Shown: positions 16,921 through 25,557 of the stretch, piece after piece
How positions within the stretch are numbered: the stretch's first letter is position 1
Layout of the letters: each line of letters opens with the position of its first letter
Source: Leptospira sp.
GTDB taxonomy: Bacteria > Spirochaetota > Leptospiria > Leptospirales > Leptospiraceae
Reading direction: 5' to 3'
DNA: 64,000 bases
Assembly (NCBI GenBank): GCA_009991425.1
Contig: JAACWH010000021.1
Coordinates: 1-64,000, forward strand
Notes under the pieces: generated by a model
What the model was told of the DNA's origin: nothing
The model's database searches: none
The model's input: the letters and a program-made list of their open reading frames with translations, nothing else
Position numbers and translations under genes: made by a program

Positions 16921-18513
16921 CTAGCTTAGAATTTTTTTCAAAATATCTCTATTTCCAATAATCGTAAGAACAGTGGCAAGCCCACCCATCATAGCACCTG
17001 CTATTCCAGGAGAACCACCAGCGTCGGCACCTGTCAGTAAAAGTCCTTCGATGGGAGTCTTCACTTCAAACCAAGGTGATTTTTCTTTATCATATCGATT
17101 TGGCACACAGGCGAGACCATATATGGCTCCATCAGGATGTGAGGTAAAATGTTCATTTGTAATGGGAGTTGAAATTTCAATGTAATCTACAGTATCTCGA
17201 AAACCAGGATACATTTTATCTAACTTTTGCAATACGGCTTCGGAAATTCGAGTCTTCATCGCCTCATATTCTTCCCCGCGTTTCTTCCATGGAAGATCCT
17301 TCCATTTTGCAAAATTATCATAGTCGGTGAAAGTAATGAAATCGGCTGTATGAGATTTTGCTTCTGGATCTTTCAAGCTAGGAAAGGACATATATAAATT
17401 TTTTATTTCAGAGCTTCCATCCTCTTGAAGCCAGGCGTTTCTTCCTGCAAAATTTTCCTCATGATCATTCGAAGCAAAGACCCAATGGTTCTCACCCTTG
17501 AATCCAAATTTGGCAGGACTTTCTTTGAGTCCCATATAAACACAGACTGAGGTCGTCATTTTTTCTTTTTTGTAAAATGATTTAAGATCATTTAGAAAAG
17601 GAATATCTACTTCTTTAGAAATAAATTTTGTATACGTTGGATAGGCTCCCGCACCAGATACAATGATGGGTGCGTAGAAATTTCTCTCTAGCATCTCTCC
17701 ACGTAAGCCTTTAGTCTTAACACCTACAGCTTTTCCTTCTTCCATCAGAATCTCCAGGACTTCTACTGATGATATTACAGCTCCGCCCTTGGATTCAATG
17801 ATGGGCTCAACGGAATCAAAAATTTTGCCTGCTCCCCCCACCGGATAGAATCCACCATTGAGATAATGAACAACCAGGGAAGCATGTGTCGCAAAATTAC
17901 ACTTAGACGGTGGTAGGCCATAGTCTCCCCATTGGGAGGCAAGTATAGCTTTTAAGTCTTGATCTTCGAAGTGAAAATCTAAATAGTCTTTTAGTGTAAG
18001 AATACTTTTCTCTTGCATCTGTGCATTCATTGCTTTGACTGATGGAGCGGAAGCTTTTAGCATCATTGATTTTCCAAAGAGAGCTGATGCCTTTCGTATA
18101 TCTTCAAAATAACGGTTGATAGATGATTCTTCTTTTGGGAATTGTGAAATAAGATCACCCTGGAATTTTGCAGCATTGCCATAGAGTTCGAAAGTTCTTT
18201 GGGGATAGACAAATTTTTCAAAAGGCTCGGACATTTTGTTCCAAACTACTTTGCGATCTGTAATCTTATCCATTAGCTGCCTACAAAAACCACCATCCTG
18301 CATATCACCCACATAATGGATTCCCACATCCCAGTGGTACTGCCCCCTTTTTCTTTGGAAGGAATGAGTATAGCCTCCTGGCTGAAAATGCTTTTCAATT
18401 ACTAAAACTTTTTTATCCGCATATTGAGAAAGAAGACTTGCTACCGTTAGGCTTCCCATTCCTGAACCTATGCAAATAATATCAAAATGGTCTGTTTCTA
18501 AATTCTTAATCAT
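16921..18513 (-). CDS. FAD-dependent oxidoreductase, phytoene-desaturase / retinol-saturase-like
   Basis: A 530-residue flavoprotein. The dinucleotide-binding motif IGSGMGSL starts at residue 15 and is followed by VIEKHFQPGGYTHSF, the hallmark of the CrtI/RetSat group. The C-terminus has the matching second FAD contact LLLTGADAGGSPGIAGAMMGG (about 490-512). The length and the WDVGIHYVG block point to the all-trans-retinol 13,14-reductase-like branch, which saturates or isomerises polyenes. No carotenoid synthesis genes are visible nearby. AGGAAG lies 7 bases before the ATG. It is divergent from an XRE regulator that may control it. Confidence 0.85.
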   Translation of the reverse strand: MIKNLETDHFDIICIGSGMGSLTVASLLSQYADKKVLVIEKHFQPGGYTHSFQRKRGQYHWDVGIHYVGDMQDGGFCRQLMDKITDRKVVWNKMSEPFEKFVYPQRTFELYGNAAKFQGDLISQFPKEESSINRYFEDIRKASALFGKSMMLKASAPSVKAMNAQMQEKSILTLKDYLDFHFEDQDLKAILASQWGDYGLPPSKCNFATHASLVVHYLNGGFYPVGGAGKIFDSVEPIIESKGGAVISSVEVLEILMEEGKAVGVKTKGLRGEMLERNFYAPIIVSGAGAYPTYTKFISKEVDIPFLNDLKSFYKKEKMTTSVCVYMGLKESPAKFGFKGENHWVFASNDHEENFAGRNAWLQEDGSSEIKNLYMSFPSLKDPEAKSHTADFITFTDYDNFAKWKDLPWKKRGEEYEAMKTRISEAVLQKLDKMYPGFRDTVDYIEISTPITNEHFTSHPDGAIYGLACVPNRYDKEKSPWFEVKTPIEGLLLTGADAGGSPGIAGAMMGGLATVLTIIGNRDILKKILS

Positions 18514-18617
18514 ATTCTTACTTCCTATATATTCAACTTCATCGAATTCCTAATAGCTTCGTCTATTTGCGTCCAAAGTTTACTCTTCCTCTGGCAAGGA
18601 GATCAGAAGTAAAGTTT

Positions 18618-18642
18618 CTTATTTATTACTCTGATAAATAAG
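18618..18642. promoter_or_regulatory. Inverted repeat in divergent intergenic region, possible operator
   Basis: CTTATTTAT / ATAAATAAG, perfect 9-bp arms with a 7-base spacer, in the 315-base region between the divergent oxidoreductase and XRE regulator. The rest of this region is AT-rich with no gene. Because the repeat is almost pure A/T, chance occurrence cannot be excluded. Confidence 0.35.
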
Positions 18643-18828
18643 TCTATATTTTAAACTGGCAAGAATATTAAATTTTTCTCAATTAAAAATTTCTGATCCA
18701 ATCAATTAGAAATCTTTTAAATAATAAAAGCTGCTACTTTACTTGAAAAGAATGAAAGATTTCTTCTTGTAAGCTTAAGCTATTTTCAAAATATCAAAAT
18801 AGAAAATTTTGAAATAAAAGGCCTAGAT

Positions 18829-19632
18829 ATGATTCCTTTATTAACTAAAAACAAAGACAAAGACAGCATTGGGAATTTAATTCAATTTTGGAGAAAACTA
18901 AATAAGATCAGCCAAATGAATCTTGCATTAGATATTGGTATATCAAGTAAACATTTGAGCTTTATAGAAACTGGAAAATCAAAGCCTAGCAGAGATTTAA
19001 TCAATCGGATTTCTCATACTTTAAAATTATCCTTAAGACATAGAAATGCATTTCTTACAGCAGGCGGATATTCTTCCGAATTCAGCGAAGAACCATTATC
19101 TAGTTCAAAACTTGAAACCGTTCGGCTAGCTGTTCAAAGTTTATTGAATCAGCATGAGCCTTTTCCTGGAATTGTAATCAACCAAAAATATGACATACTT
19201 ATGAAGAATAATGGATTTGATAGATTCGTTCACTTATTTTTAGAAAAAGGGATCACAGAAAAATATAACAATAGTCTAAAATTATTATTTGCCCCAGATG
19301 GACTTAGAAACTTTACAAAAAATTGGATTTTTATTGAGCAATTTTTACTGAGTAGACTGATGAACGAGATCATAGAAACGCAAAATAATGATTTGGTTGT
19401 CTTATACAATAAATTGATAGCGCAGAAGAGTAAAGGAAAAATCCAAACCCAAACTATTGATACCAGCCTTCCCTACTTAGAACTTTCCTTTCAAAAAAAT
19501 GAGCTGCATGCTGAGCTATTTACAATGATCACTACTTTAGGCACAGCTCTGGACTTGACAGCCCAAGAATTACGCGTAGAATTATTTTTTCCTTCAAATG
19601 AGGCGACTAAGAAGCTTTTACAAAAAAAATGA
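18829..19632 (+). CDS. XRE-family regulator with MmyB-type ligand domain
   Basis: A 267-residue transcription factor. Residues about 14-70 are a Cro/C1 helix-turn-helix (GNLIQFWRKLNKISQ, LDIGISSKHLSFIETGKSKPSRDLI). Residues about 95-260 match the MmyB-like ligand-binding domain (LNQHEPFPGIVIN, DILMKNNGF, then LPYLELSF) that in relatives binds small hydrophobic molecules. Regulators of this type usually control a divergent redox or dehydrogenase gene. Here the divergent neighbour is the FAD oxidoreductase, with a 9-bp inverted repeat between them. The ligand is unknown. Confidence 0.85.
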   Translation: MIPLLTKNKDKDSIGNLIQFWRKLNKISQMNLALDIGISSKHLSFIETGKSKPSRDLINRISHTLKLSLRHRNAFLTAGGYSSEFSEEPLSSSKLETVRLAVQSLLNQHEPFPGIVINQKYDILMKNNGFDRFVHLFLEKGITEKYNNSLKLLFAPDGLRNFTKNWIFIEQFLLSRLMNEIIETQNNDLVVLYNKLIAQKSKGKIQTQTIDTSLPYLELSFQKNELHAELFTMITTLGTALDLTAQELRVELFFPSNEATKKLLQKK

Positions 19633-19721
19633 AATAATTACCTCTCAGGTAATTGCATTTTATAATTTTAGAAGTATAATTAATAACTTAAAATAAAAAA
19701 TTTTTATTTAGGAGAATAAAG

Positions 19722-20063
19722 ATGAATGTTTTTAGAATAATTTTACTTCTTATGACAATTGCAATCCTAACGATTACATTAATTGTAGGACTCAATCACG
19801 GTTGGGATTTATTGACTATATTTTTTAGCGATATTATGGCACTTACTTGGCCAGGCCAATTCAATTTTGATTTTATGTGCTTTTTAATACTATCAGGACT
19901 ATGGGTTGCTTGGCGAAATAATTTTTCAACTGGCGGAATTACTCTGGGCTTATTAGCTTCTGTAGCTGGAATCATGTTCCTTGCTCCTTATCTCTTATTT
20001 TTATCTTATCGTAGCGAGGGTGATATGAAAGTAATTTTATTAGGTGAGAGCAGAACTAGCTAA
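19722..20063 (+). CDS. Small integral membrane protein, unknown function
   Basis: A 113-residue protein with an excellent ribosome binding site (AGGAGA, 7 bases before ATG). Three hydrophobic segments are visible: about 4-24, 43-60 and 70-94, with a Trp-rich loop between the second and third (GLWVAWRNNFSTGG). No signal-peptidase site or family recognised. It follows the XRE regulator by 89 bases and is followed by a strong hairpin, so it may be its own unit or be expressed with the regulator. Confidence 0.7.
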   Translation: MNVFRIILLLMTIAILTITLIVGLNHGWDLLTIFFSDIMALTWPGQFNFDFMCFLILSGLWVAWRNNFSTGGITLGLLASVAGIMFLAPYLLFLSYRSEGDMKVILLGESRTS

Positions 20064-20080
20064 TTGAATGTGGGTTTCAA

Positions 20081-20105
20081 AACTGTAGGATCCAATCCTA
20101 CAGTT
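20081..20105 (+). terminator. Hairpin after the small membrane protein
   Basis: Perfect 11-bp stem AACTGTAGGAT / ATCCTACAGTT (20081-20091, 20095-20105) with a 3-base loop, 18 bases past the stop codon. The following CCCTTAAAG is not T-rich, so termination may be partial. The bases from here to 20300 hold no other gene that I can see. Confidence 0.6.
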
Positions 20106-20300
20106 CCCTTAAAGTAGATACATATAAATCAATTTTCTAGACTAAGGTAATTTTCATTTAGATTTTCTGTTAAACATCTATTTAGAACTAGACTAGAGTC
20201 CATGAATTTAGAAATTTCCAGTTTTGATTTTTCTAGATTTCTTTATATAGAATTAGATATTTTAACTTTAACAACAAAATTCTGAATTGAGGCTTATAAA

Positions 20301-20681
20301 TTGGAATTAATAATAGATAAAGAAACTATTGAGAATTTAGAAGAGCGTCTAGTAGAAGGAATAAAAAATAACGAATTACATTTTTTAGATCAAGTTCTTC
20401 ATGATGATTTATTCTTTATAGCTCCCAATGGACAAATCATAACCAAGGCTATGGATTTATCATCTCATTGAAACCGCGACATGGTAGTGGAAGAATTAGT
20501 TACAAGTATAGAGGAAATTAGAATCATCGGAGATACCGCTATTGTTGTTCTTGTTTATGACACCAAAGGTACAATGTTAGGGAATCCTATACAAGGGAAA
20601 TTTCGATACATTCGTGTGTGGAAATTATTCCAAGACGGTTTAAAAGTAATCGCTGGAAGCTGCATTTTAATAAACTCTTAA
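20301..20681 (+). pseudogene. DUF4440 / NTF2-like protein interrupted by one in-frame stop
   Basis: From a TTG at 20301 (GAGG 8 bases upstream) the frame reads a typical small SnoaL/NTF2-fold domain: LLHDDLFFIAPNGQ-like N-half, then after codon 56 a TGA at 20469-20471, then in the same frame MVVEELVTSIEEIRIIGDTA, KFRYIRVWKLF and VIAGSC to the TAA at 20681. Total length is 126 codons, the family's usual size, and no base is missing. Restoring the TGA to CGA would give HRNRDMVVE, matching the family pattern HRxxxMVVE. So a single C-to-T change appears to have broken the gene recently. The family binds small molecules; role here unknown. Confidence 0.75.
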
Positions 20682-20714
20682 TTCTATGATTTACAAAACA
20701 ATGAAGAAGTGCGA

Positions 20715-21530
20715 TTAATCCTTATTGATAGTATGCACTACGCGTTGAGGGAAAGGGATTTCAACACTATTAGCACGAAAAGCTTGTGTAAGTTTCTCTC
20801 TAATTTCGCTTTTGATATTTTCAACACGAAAAACATCGTTCGTCCAGAAATAAAGTCCAAATTCAAGTGCAGATTCACCATGATCTAACATTCGAACAAA
20901 AGGATTAGGATTTTTTAATATTCTATTATCATTATCTAACGATTGGATCAATAATTTCTTAACAAGATTTATATCTGAGCTGTAGGCTACTCCAACTTTT
21001 ATATCAAACCTAGATGCAATCGCGTTATGTGTCCAATTGATAATTTGAGTCGAAGTCAAATAAGAATTAGGAAGTATTAAATATTTATCGTCTCTGGTTA
21101 GAACTAACGAAGTCCTTAGATTAATTTCTTTGACCTCGCATACCAAATTATTCACTTCAATAATATCCCCTACCTTTATTGTTGAATCAAACAATATGAT
21201 TAAACCAGATATATAGTCATTGAATAAATTTTGTATACCTAAACCTACTCCAACTAACAGAGCAGCTGAACCTGCCAGAAAAATAGATAGATTCAATCCT
21301 AAAATCTGTAAGCCTATCACAGAAGATATAATAAGGATAAAATATTTAAATAAGGAATAGATAGAATACTTTTTAGCTCGATTGATTTTTGTAGATCTAT
21401 TTATTACTTGTTTGATTATAAATAAAATAAGTGTAACGAGTAGTATAAATACGATTAACTTCACCAAGTGAACCACTTGTATGAAATAGGCATCGTATTC
21501 AAAAATTTTAAATTTTAATAACTCAGTCAT
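20715..21530 (-). CDS. MscS-family mechanosensitive ion channel
   Basis: A 271-residue membrane protein near the minimal MscS length. Three N-terminal transmembrane segments end in the pore helix with the Gly/Ala pattern (GSAALLVGVGLGIQNLFNDY), followed by the conserved beta-domain start LFDSTIKVGDIIEV and a C-terminal alpha/beta domain ending RANSVEIPFPQRVVH. Channels of this family open under membrane tension and release solutes on osmotic downshock. It is convergent with the broken NTF2-like gene. No ribosome binding site stands out. Confidence 0.92.
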   Translation of the reverse strand: MTELLKFKIFEYDAYFIQVVHLVKLIVFILLVTLILFIIKQVINRSTKINRAKKYSIYSLFKYFILIISSVIGLQILGLNLSIFLAGSAALLVGVGLGIQNLFNDYISGLIILFDSTIKVGDIIEVNNLVCEVKEINLRTSLVLTRDDKYLILPNSYLTSTQIINWTHNAIASRFDIKVGVAYSSDINLVKKLLIQSLDNDNRILKNPNPFVRMLDHGESALEFGLYFWTNDVFRVENIKSEIREKLTQAFRANSVEIPFPQRVVHTINKD

Positions 21531-21622
21531 TGCGATTAATTTTTATCTATTCAGAACAAATTCTATTTCGGTTCAATTGATAGAATATTGCAATGTCCCT
21601 AATAATTCGAGGAACAAAATAA

Positions 21623-21694
21623 ACTACCTCGGGAGGGAATCGAACCCCCACTATCGGTTCCGAAGACCGATGTTCTATCCGTTGAACTACCGAG
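21623..21694 (-). tRNA. tRNA-Arg(TCG)
   Basis: Full cloverleaf on the minus strand: acceptor GCCTCGG / CCGAGGT (one G-U), D-arm GTTC/GAAC, anticodon stem TCGGT/ACCGA with loop CTTCGGA (anticodon TCG, reads CGA), and T-arm loop TTCGATT. Discriminator base A; the CCA end is not encoded. Confidence 0.95.
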
Positions 21695-21812
21695 GCAAAT
21701 GTAGTTCATCCACTCTGTCAGGATGGCTTGGTTTGGGTAGAATTTTTCAAAAAATAGCTTGCTATCAGAAAGAAAGCTTGCTAAACTTTGAGAAAGGGAG
21801 AATCAAATTTTT

Positions 21813-23345
21813 ATGCCAACCCAAGCAACTCGTACACCATCATCCAATTCAGGAAGCAAATTGAGATCGAAATCCAATTTGAATGTCAAAACCAGAAATA
21901 CAAAACCAAAGAAAGAAGCTGAGCTAGATAATAAAACAATCCAATCTATCCAAAAAATATTCGATTCACAAAAAGCAAAATCTTTAGAGTTGAGGCAATC
22001 AACTCCAGCCGAACGAATTGAAAAGCTTAAGAAAATCCAAGAATCTATTTTAAGGAACCAGACCAAAATCCAAGAAGCTCTTCGAAAAGATTTCAATAAA
22101 TCCGAAGCAGAAACAGATATTTCAGAAATTCTGCCAACTATCGGTGAATCTAAAGACGCAATCCGTCACCTAAAGTATTGGATGAAACCACAAAGGGTGG
22201 GAACTCCGATGACTATGTTTGGTGCAATTTCCGAAATCCATTACGAACCCAAAGGACGTGTTCTAATTATTTCTCCCTGGAACTATCCTTTCCACCTAGC
22301 ATTCGCTCCTATACTTGCGGCTATTGCAGCAGGGAATACTGTAATCTTAAAGCCATCTGAATTCACTCCTGCTACTTCTAAATTAACCAAATATATGTTA
22401 GCTGAAATATTTTCAGAAGATGAGGTAGCAGTACTGGAAGGTGACTTCCGAGTGTCAGGAATTTTGAATGATCTTCCCTTTGATCATATTTTTTTCACTG
22501 GCTCTACCCATGTTGGGAAAATCATAATGGAAAAGGCTGCCAAAAATTTAACATCCGTCACACTAGAACTTGGAGGAAAATCTCCTGCCGTTCTTACAGA
22601 AGAAGCAGATATCAAACACGCTGCTGAATCTATCGTTTGGGGTAAATTTTTAAATGCTGGTCAGACCTGTGTTGCACCGGATTATCTCTTTGTTCCTGAA
22701 TCTAGGAAAGAAGAATTCATTGATGCAGCCAAGCTTGCTGTTAACAAATACTTTGGTTCTAATTCAGAAAATAAATCGCAATCTAAAGACTTTTGTAGAA
22801 TCATAAATGCAAGAAATTACGAAAGAGTGACTGGTTATGTAAACGAGGCAGTGAAACAAGGTGCCAAGATTGAAATGGGTGGGGACTTTGATGCTGCTGA
22901 TAATTTCATTTCGCCTACTATAGTTTCTGGGCTTCCCGAGCATTCTCGAATTATGCATGATGAGATTTTTGGCCCAGTTCTTCCCATTATGACCTATAAA
23001 GACCAATCTGAAGTCATAGATTTTATTAATAGCAAGCCGAAACCCTTAGCGATGTATATTTTTGCAAAAGCCAAAGACAAAATCAAGAACCTATTGAAAT
23101 CAACCTCTTCCGGTGGAGCAGTAATCAATGATGTGATCATACACCTTGTTAATCCAAATCTTCCTTTTGGTGGAGTGAATCATTCTGGGATTGGAAGCTA
23201 TCATGGAATTTTTGGTTTCAAACAATTTTCACACGAACGATCTGTTCTCAAACAAGCTCCTATTAGCTCGATCAAAATGATGTATCCACCTTATACTAAT
23301 TTTGTGAAGAAAATGGTAGCTCTAACAACTAAATTTTTTCTATAG
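21813..23345 (+). CDS. Aldehyde dehydrogenase (ALDH3/coniferyl-aldehyde-type)
   Basis: A 510-residue NAD(P)-dependent aldehyde dehydrogenase. Catalytic Glu252 sits in [11 protein letters not shown] and catalytic Cys286 in [19 protein letters not shown] and the [10 protein letters not shown] cofactor/C-terminal blocks are present. The short C-terminal half and hydrophobic tail ([12 protein letters not shown]) place it with membrane-associated ALDH3-type enzymes that oxidise long-chain or aromatic aldehydes. The first about 45 residues are an extra Ser/Lys/Asn-rich extension not usual in the family. A good GGGAGA precedes the ATG by about 10 bases. A small membrane-protein gene follows by 11 bases. 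Confidence 0.92.
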   Translation: MPTQATRTPSSNSGSKLRSKSNLNVKTRNTKPKKEAELDNKTIQSIQKIFDSQKAKSLELRQSTPAERIEKLKKIQESILRNQTKIQEALRKDFNKSEAETDISEILPTIGESKDAIRHLKYWMKPQRVGTPMTMFGAISEIHYEPKGRVLIISPWNYPFHLAFAPILAAIAAGNTVILKPSEFTPATSKLTKYMLAEIFSEDEVAVLEGDFRVSGILNDLPFDHIFFTGSTHVGKIIMEKAAKNLTSVTLELGGKSPAVLTEEADIKHAAESIVWGKFLNAGQTCVAPDYLFVPESRKEEFIDAAKLAVNKYFGSNSENKSQSKDFCRIINARNYERVTGYVNEAVKQGAKIEMGGDFDAADNFISPTIVSGLPEHSRIMHDEIFGPVLPIMTYKDQSEVIDFINSKPKPLAMYIFAKAKDKIKNLLKSTSSGGAVINDVIIHLVNPNLPFGGVNHSGIGSYHGIFGFKQFSHERSVLKQAPISSIKMMYPPYTNFVKKMVALTTKFFL

Positions 23346-23356
23346 GAATCACAAAA

Positions 23357-23566
23357 ATGATTAAATATGTTCTCCCTCAAATGATTGGATTTGTATTGAT
23401 GGTAGCCGGATGGTATGTATCGATTATCAATGTCGGACTTTTTAAGTTCAACCAAGAAAGGTCTCTTCATACTAAAGAAACACTTTTTGGGCTTGCTTTG
23501 ATTTTGCTAGGTTCCTATCTTCCCCAGATTTGGATTTCAATTCTGAATAAACTCGCTAAGAAATAA
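23357..23566 (+). CDS. Small two-helix membrane protein
   Basis: A 69-residue protein with hydrophobic helices at about 4-26 and 43-60 joined by a polar loop containing FNQERSLHTKET. AGGAAT lies 9 bases before the ATG. It follows the aldehyde dehydrogenase by 11 bases and is probably cotranscribed. I do not recognise the family. Confidence 0.6.
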   Translation: MIKYVLPQMIGFVLMVAGWYVSIINVGLFKFNQERSLHTKETLFGLALILLGSYLPQIWISILNKLAKK

Positions 23567-23672
23567 ACCTAGAGAAAACTTCCCTCTTTCCGTTTATAGT
23601 TTGATCTTTTTTACTTTTCGATTGTCTTTGTTCTGCAAAAGTGGACTGGACAGTCGAAATTAAGAGGAACCC

Positions 23673-25127
23673 TTGGATTACGAAGTTATAATTGGATTAG
23701 AAGTCCATGTCCAATTGGACACAAAGTCAAAAATTTTTTCCCCTGCTGCTGCCTCATTCGGTGGCAGTCCTAATACCCATGTTGCTACCGTATGTGCGGC
23801 TCTTCCTGGTGCGCTTCCCGTCTTAAATGAGGAAGTTTTAGAAAAGGCAATCACAGCTGGACTAGCTCTAGAATGCAAGATTGCAAATTTCACAAAGTTC
23901 GATCGCAAGAATTATTTCTACCCTGATCTCCCCAAAGGCTACCAGATCTCCCAATACGATAAACCCTATGCCACTGGTGGTGGCGTGAAGATTGAACTGA
24001 AAGATGGTTCTGAAAAATTTGTCAACCTAACTCGAATTCATATGGAAGAAGATGCTGGCAAATTGATCCACTCTCATGATCCATCAATCAATAGATCTTA
24101 TGTCGATCTCAATAGAGCGGGAACTCCTCTTATCGAAATCGTCTCGGAACCAGAGATGAGATCCTCAGAGGAAGCCTATGTTTATTTGAATAATTTAAAA
24201 TCTATACTTCGTTATGTGAGAGTATCGGATTGTAATATGGAAGAAGGTTCCCTTCGTTGTGATGCGAACGTTTCGATACGACCACGTGGTGAGAAAGAGT
24301 TTCGAACAAGAATTGAAATCAAAAATCTTAACTCATTTAAGGCAGTTCGCCAAGCGATTGAATATGAAATCGAATGGCAAAAAGATGTATATTCCCGCGG
24401 TGAGTCCTTCAATCAAATGACAAAACTTTGGGATGCAAGTCTACTTAAGACTGTCCCTATGCGCTCTAAAGAAATGAGCCATGACTATAGATATTTTCCA
24501 GAACCAGATCTTCCTGCCTTCGAAATTCCTCAAGAAAAAATAGAAGCTATTCGTGCTACTTTACCTGAACTTCCAACTAAGAAAAAGTTACGGTTCATGA
24601 ACGAACTTCAGTTACCTGAATATGATGCAGAAGTTTTAACAGCGGAAAGAGAAATCTCCGAATATTATGAGGCAGCTCTCCAAATTTCCAAAGATGCCAA
24701 GAAAACATCCAATTGGGTTAAGGATGAAGTGCTTGGTATAGTGAACAAAGAAAGTATCAGCATTGATAAATTTTCTGTAGGTCCAGAAAGAATTGGTCAA
24801 CTCATAGCACTCATCAATAAAGGTGAGATTTCTGGGAAGATTGCTAAGACTGTCTTTGAAGAAATGCTAACAAGTTCACAGACTCCGGATCAAATTGTAG
24901 AAGCCAAGGGTTTAAAAGTAGTTCGTGATGATAAAGAAATCGAACGTATTGTAGACCAGGTTCTCGAAGCCAACCAGGAATCAGTTAACTCTTATAAGGC
25001 AGGCAAGGATCGTGCTTTGGGTGCACTTGTAGGTGCAGTAATGAAGGAGACCAAAGGAAAGGCGGACCCTAAAACAGTTAATGATCTGTTACTCCAAAAG
25101 CTAGGGCCTGCACCAGGGAAAAAATAG
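23673..25127 (+). CDS. gatB: Aspartyl/glutamyl-tRNA amidotransferase subunit B
   Basis: A 484-residue GatB, the tRNA-binding kinase subunit of GatCAB, which converts misacylated Glu-tRNA-Gln (and Asp-tRNA-Asn) to Gln-tRNA-Gln. The start is TTG at 23673 with AAGAGGA 5 bases upstream, giving the family N-terminus [15 protein letters not shown]. Signature blocks present: [58 protein letters not shown] and the C-terminal YqeY/tail domain ending [12 protein letters not shown]. The partner genes gatA and gatC are not in the window. The window therefore supports indirect Gln-tRNA formation. Confidence 0.97.
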   Translation: MDYEVIIGLEVHVQLDTKSKIFSPAAASFGGSPNTHVATVCAALPGALPVLNEEVLEKAITAGLALECKIANFTKFDRKNYFYPDLPKGYQISQYDKPYATGGGVKIELKDGSEKFVNLTRIHMEEDAGKLIHSHDPSINRSYVDLNRAGTPLIEIVSEPEMRSSEEAYVYLNNLKSILRYVRVSDCNMEEGSLRCDANVSIRPRGEKEFRTRIEIKNLNSFKAVRQAIEYEIEWQKDVYSRGESFNQMTKLWDASLLKTVPMRSKEMSHDYRYFPEPDLPAFEIPQEKIEAIRATLPELPTKKKLRFMNELQLPEYDAEVLTAEREISEYYEAALQISKDAKKTSNWVKDEVLGIVNKESISIDKFSVGPERIGQLIALINKGEISGKIAKTVFEEMLTSSQTPDQIVEAKGLKVVRDDKEIERIVDQVLEANQESVNSYKAGKDRALGALVGAVMKETKGKADPKTVNDLLLQKLGPAPGKK

Positions 25128-25288
25128 TTTTTTCATTCCAGAGTTGCGACTTCCCTAAAATCAACAACATTTTAAAGGATTTTTCTATACTATATAAACT
25201 CTTATCCTTAAACTCTATCAGTCCTGTGAATGAGGAAACAAATTCCTCAGTTTATACAATTGCCTACAATGGAAATGAAATTTTAGAC

Positions 25289-25477
25289 CTATTTTCTAGG
25301 ATCCGCATCCTCTGAACAGATGTGGTCTTCTAAGACAAGAAGTGTAACTGGAACAAAATTTAGTTTATGGGTAAATGCAAATTTTGGAATCTTAACAACA
25401 GGAAATGCTACTAATAAAAATCGGGTTTCCTTTTGTGTTCGAGGAACCTGATCTTGATACTTTCTGCACAATCCCAT
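25289..25477 (-). CDS. Doubtful small ORF in the gatB-dnaE gap
   Basis: The 430-base gap between gatB and dnaE holds no plus-strand gene. On the minus strand a 62-codon frame reads from ATG 25477 (MGLCRKYQDQ to SEDADPRK) with no recognisable domain, signal or ribosome binding site. The residue mix is not clearly protein-like or random. A perfect 6-bp hairpin CTCTGA-TTTT-TCAGAG (25484-25499) lies just before its start. It could be a real small protein, a remnant, or nothing. Confidence 0.25.
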   Translation of the reverse strand: MGLCRKYQDQVPRTQKETRFLLVAFPVVKIPKFAFTHKLNFVPVTLLVLEDHICSEDADPRK

Positions 25478-25557
25478 ATAAAACTCTGATTTTTCAGAGG
25501 TAAGCCTGTTGACTGAAATAGGCTTTTAACCGACTATGTCTCATAGCTCCAAAATCA

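Noticed and set aside
18618..18642. AT-only inverted repeat as a strong operator
   Set aside because: Kept only as a low-confidence feature: in very AT-rich DNA such arms occur by chance.
20301..20681. In-frame TGA read as selenocysteine
   Set aside because: Family proteins have Arg at this position, not Cys, and no SECIS-like element was noticed; a nonsense mutation is simpler.
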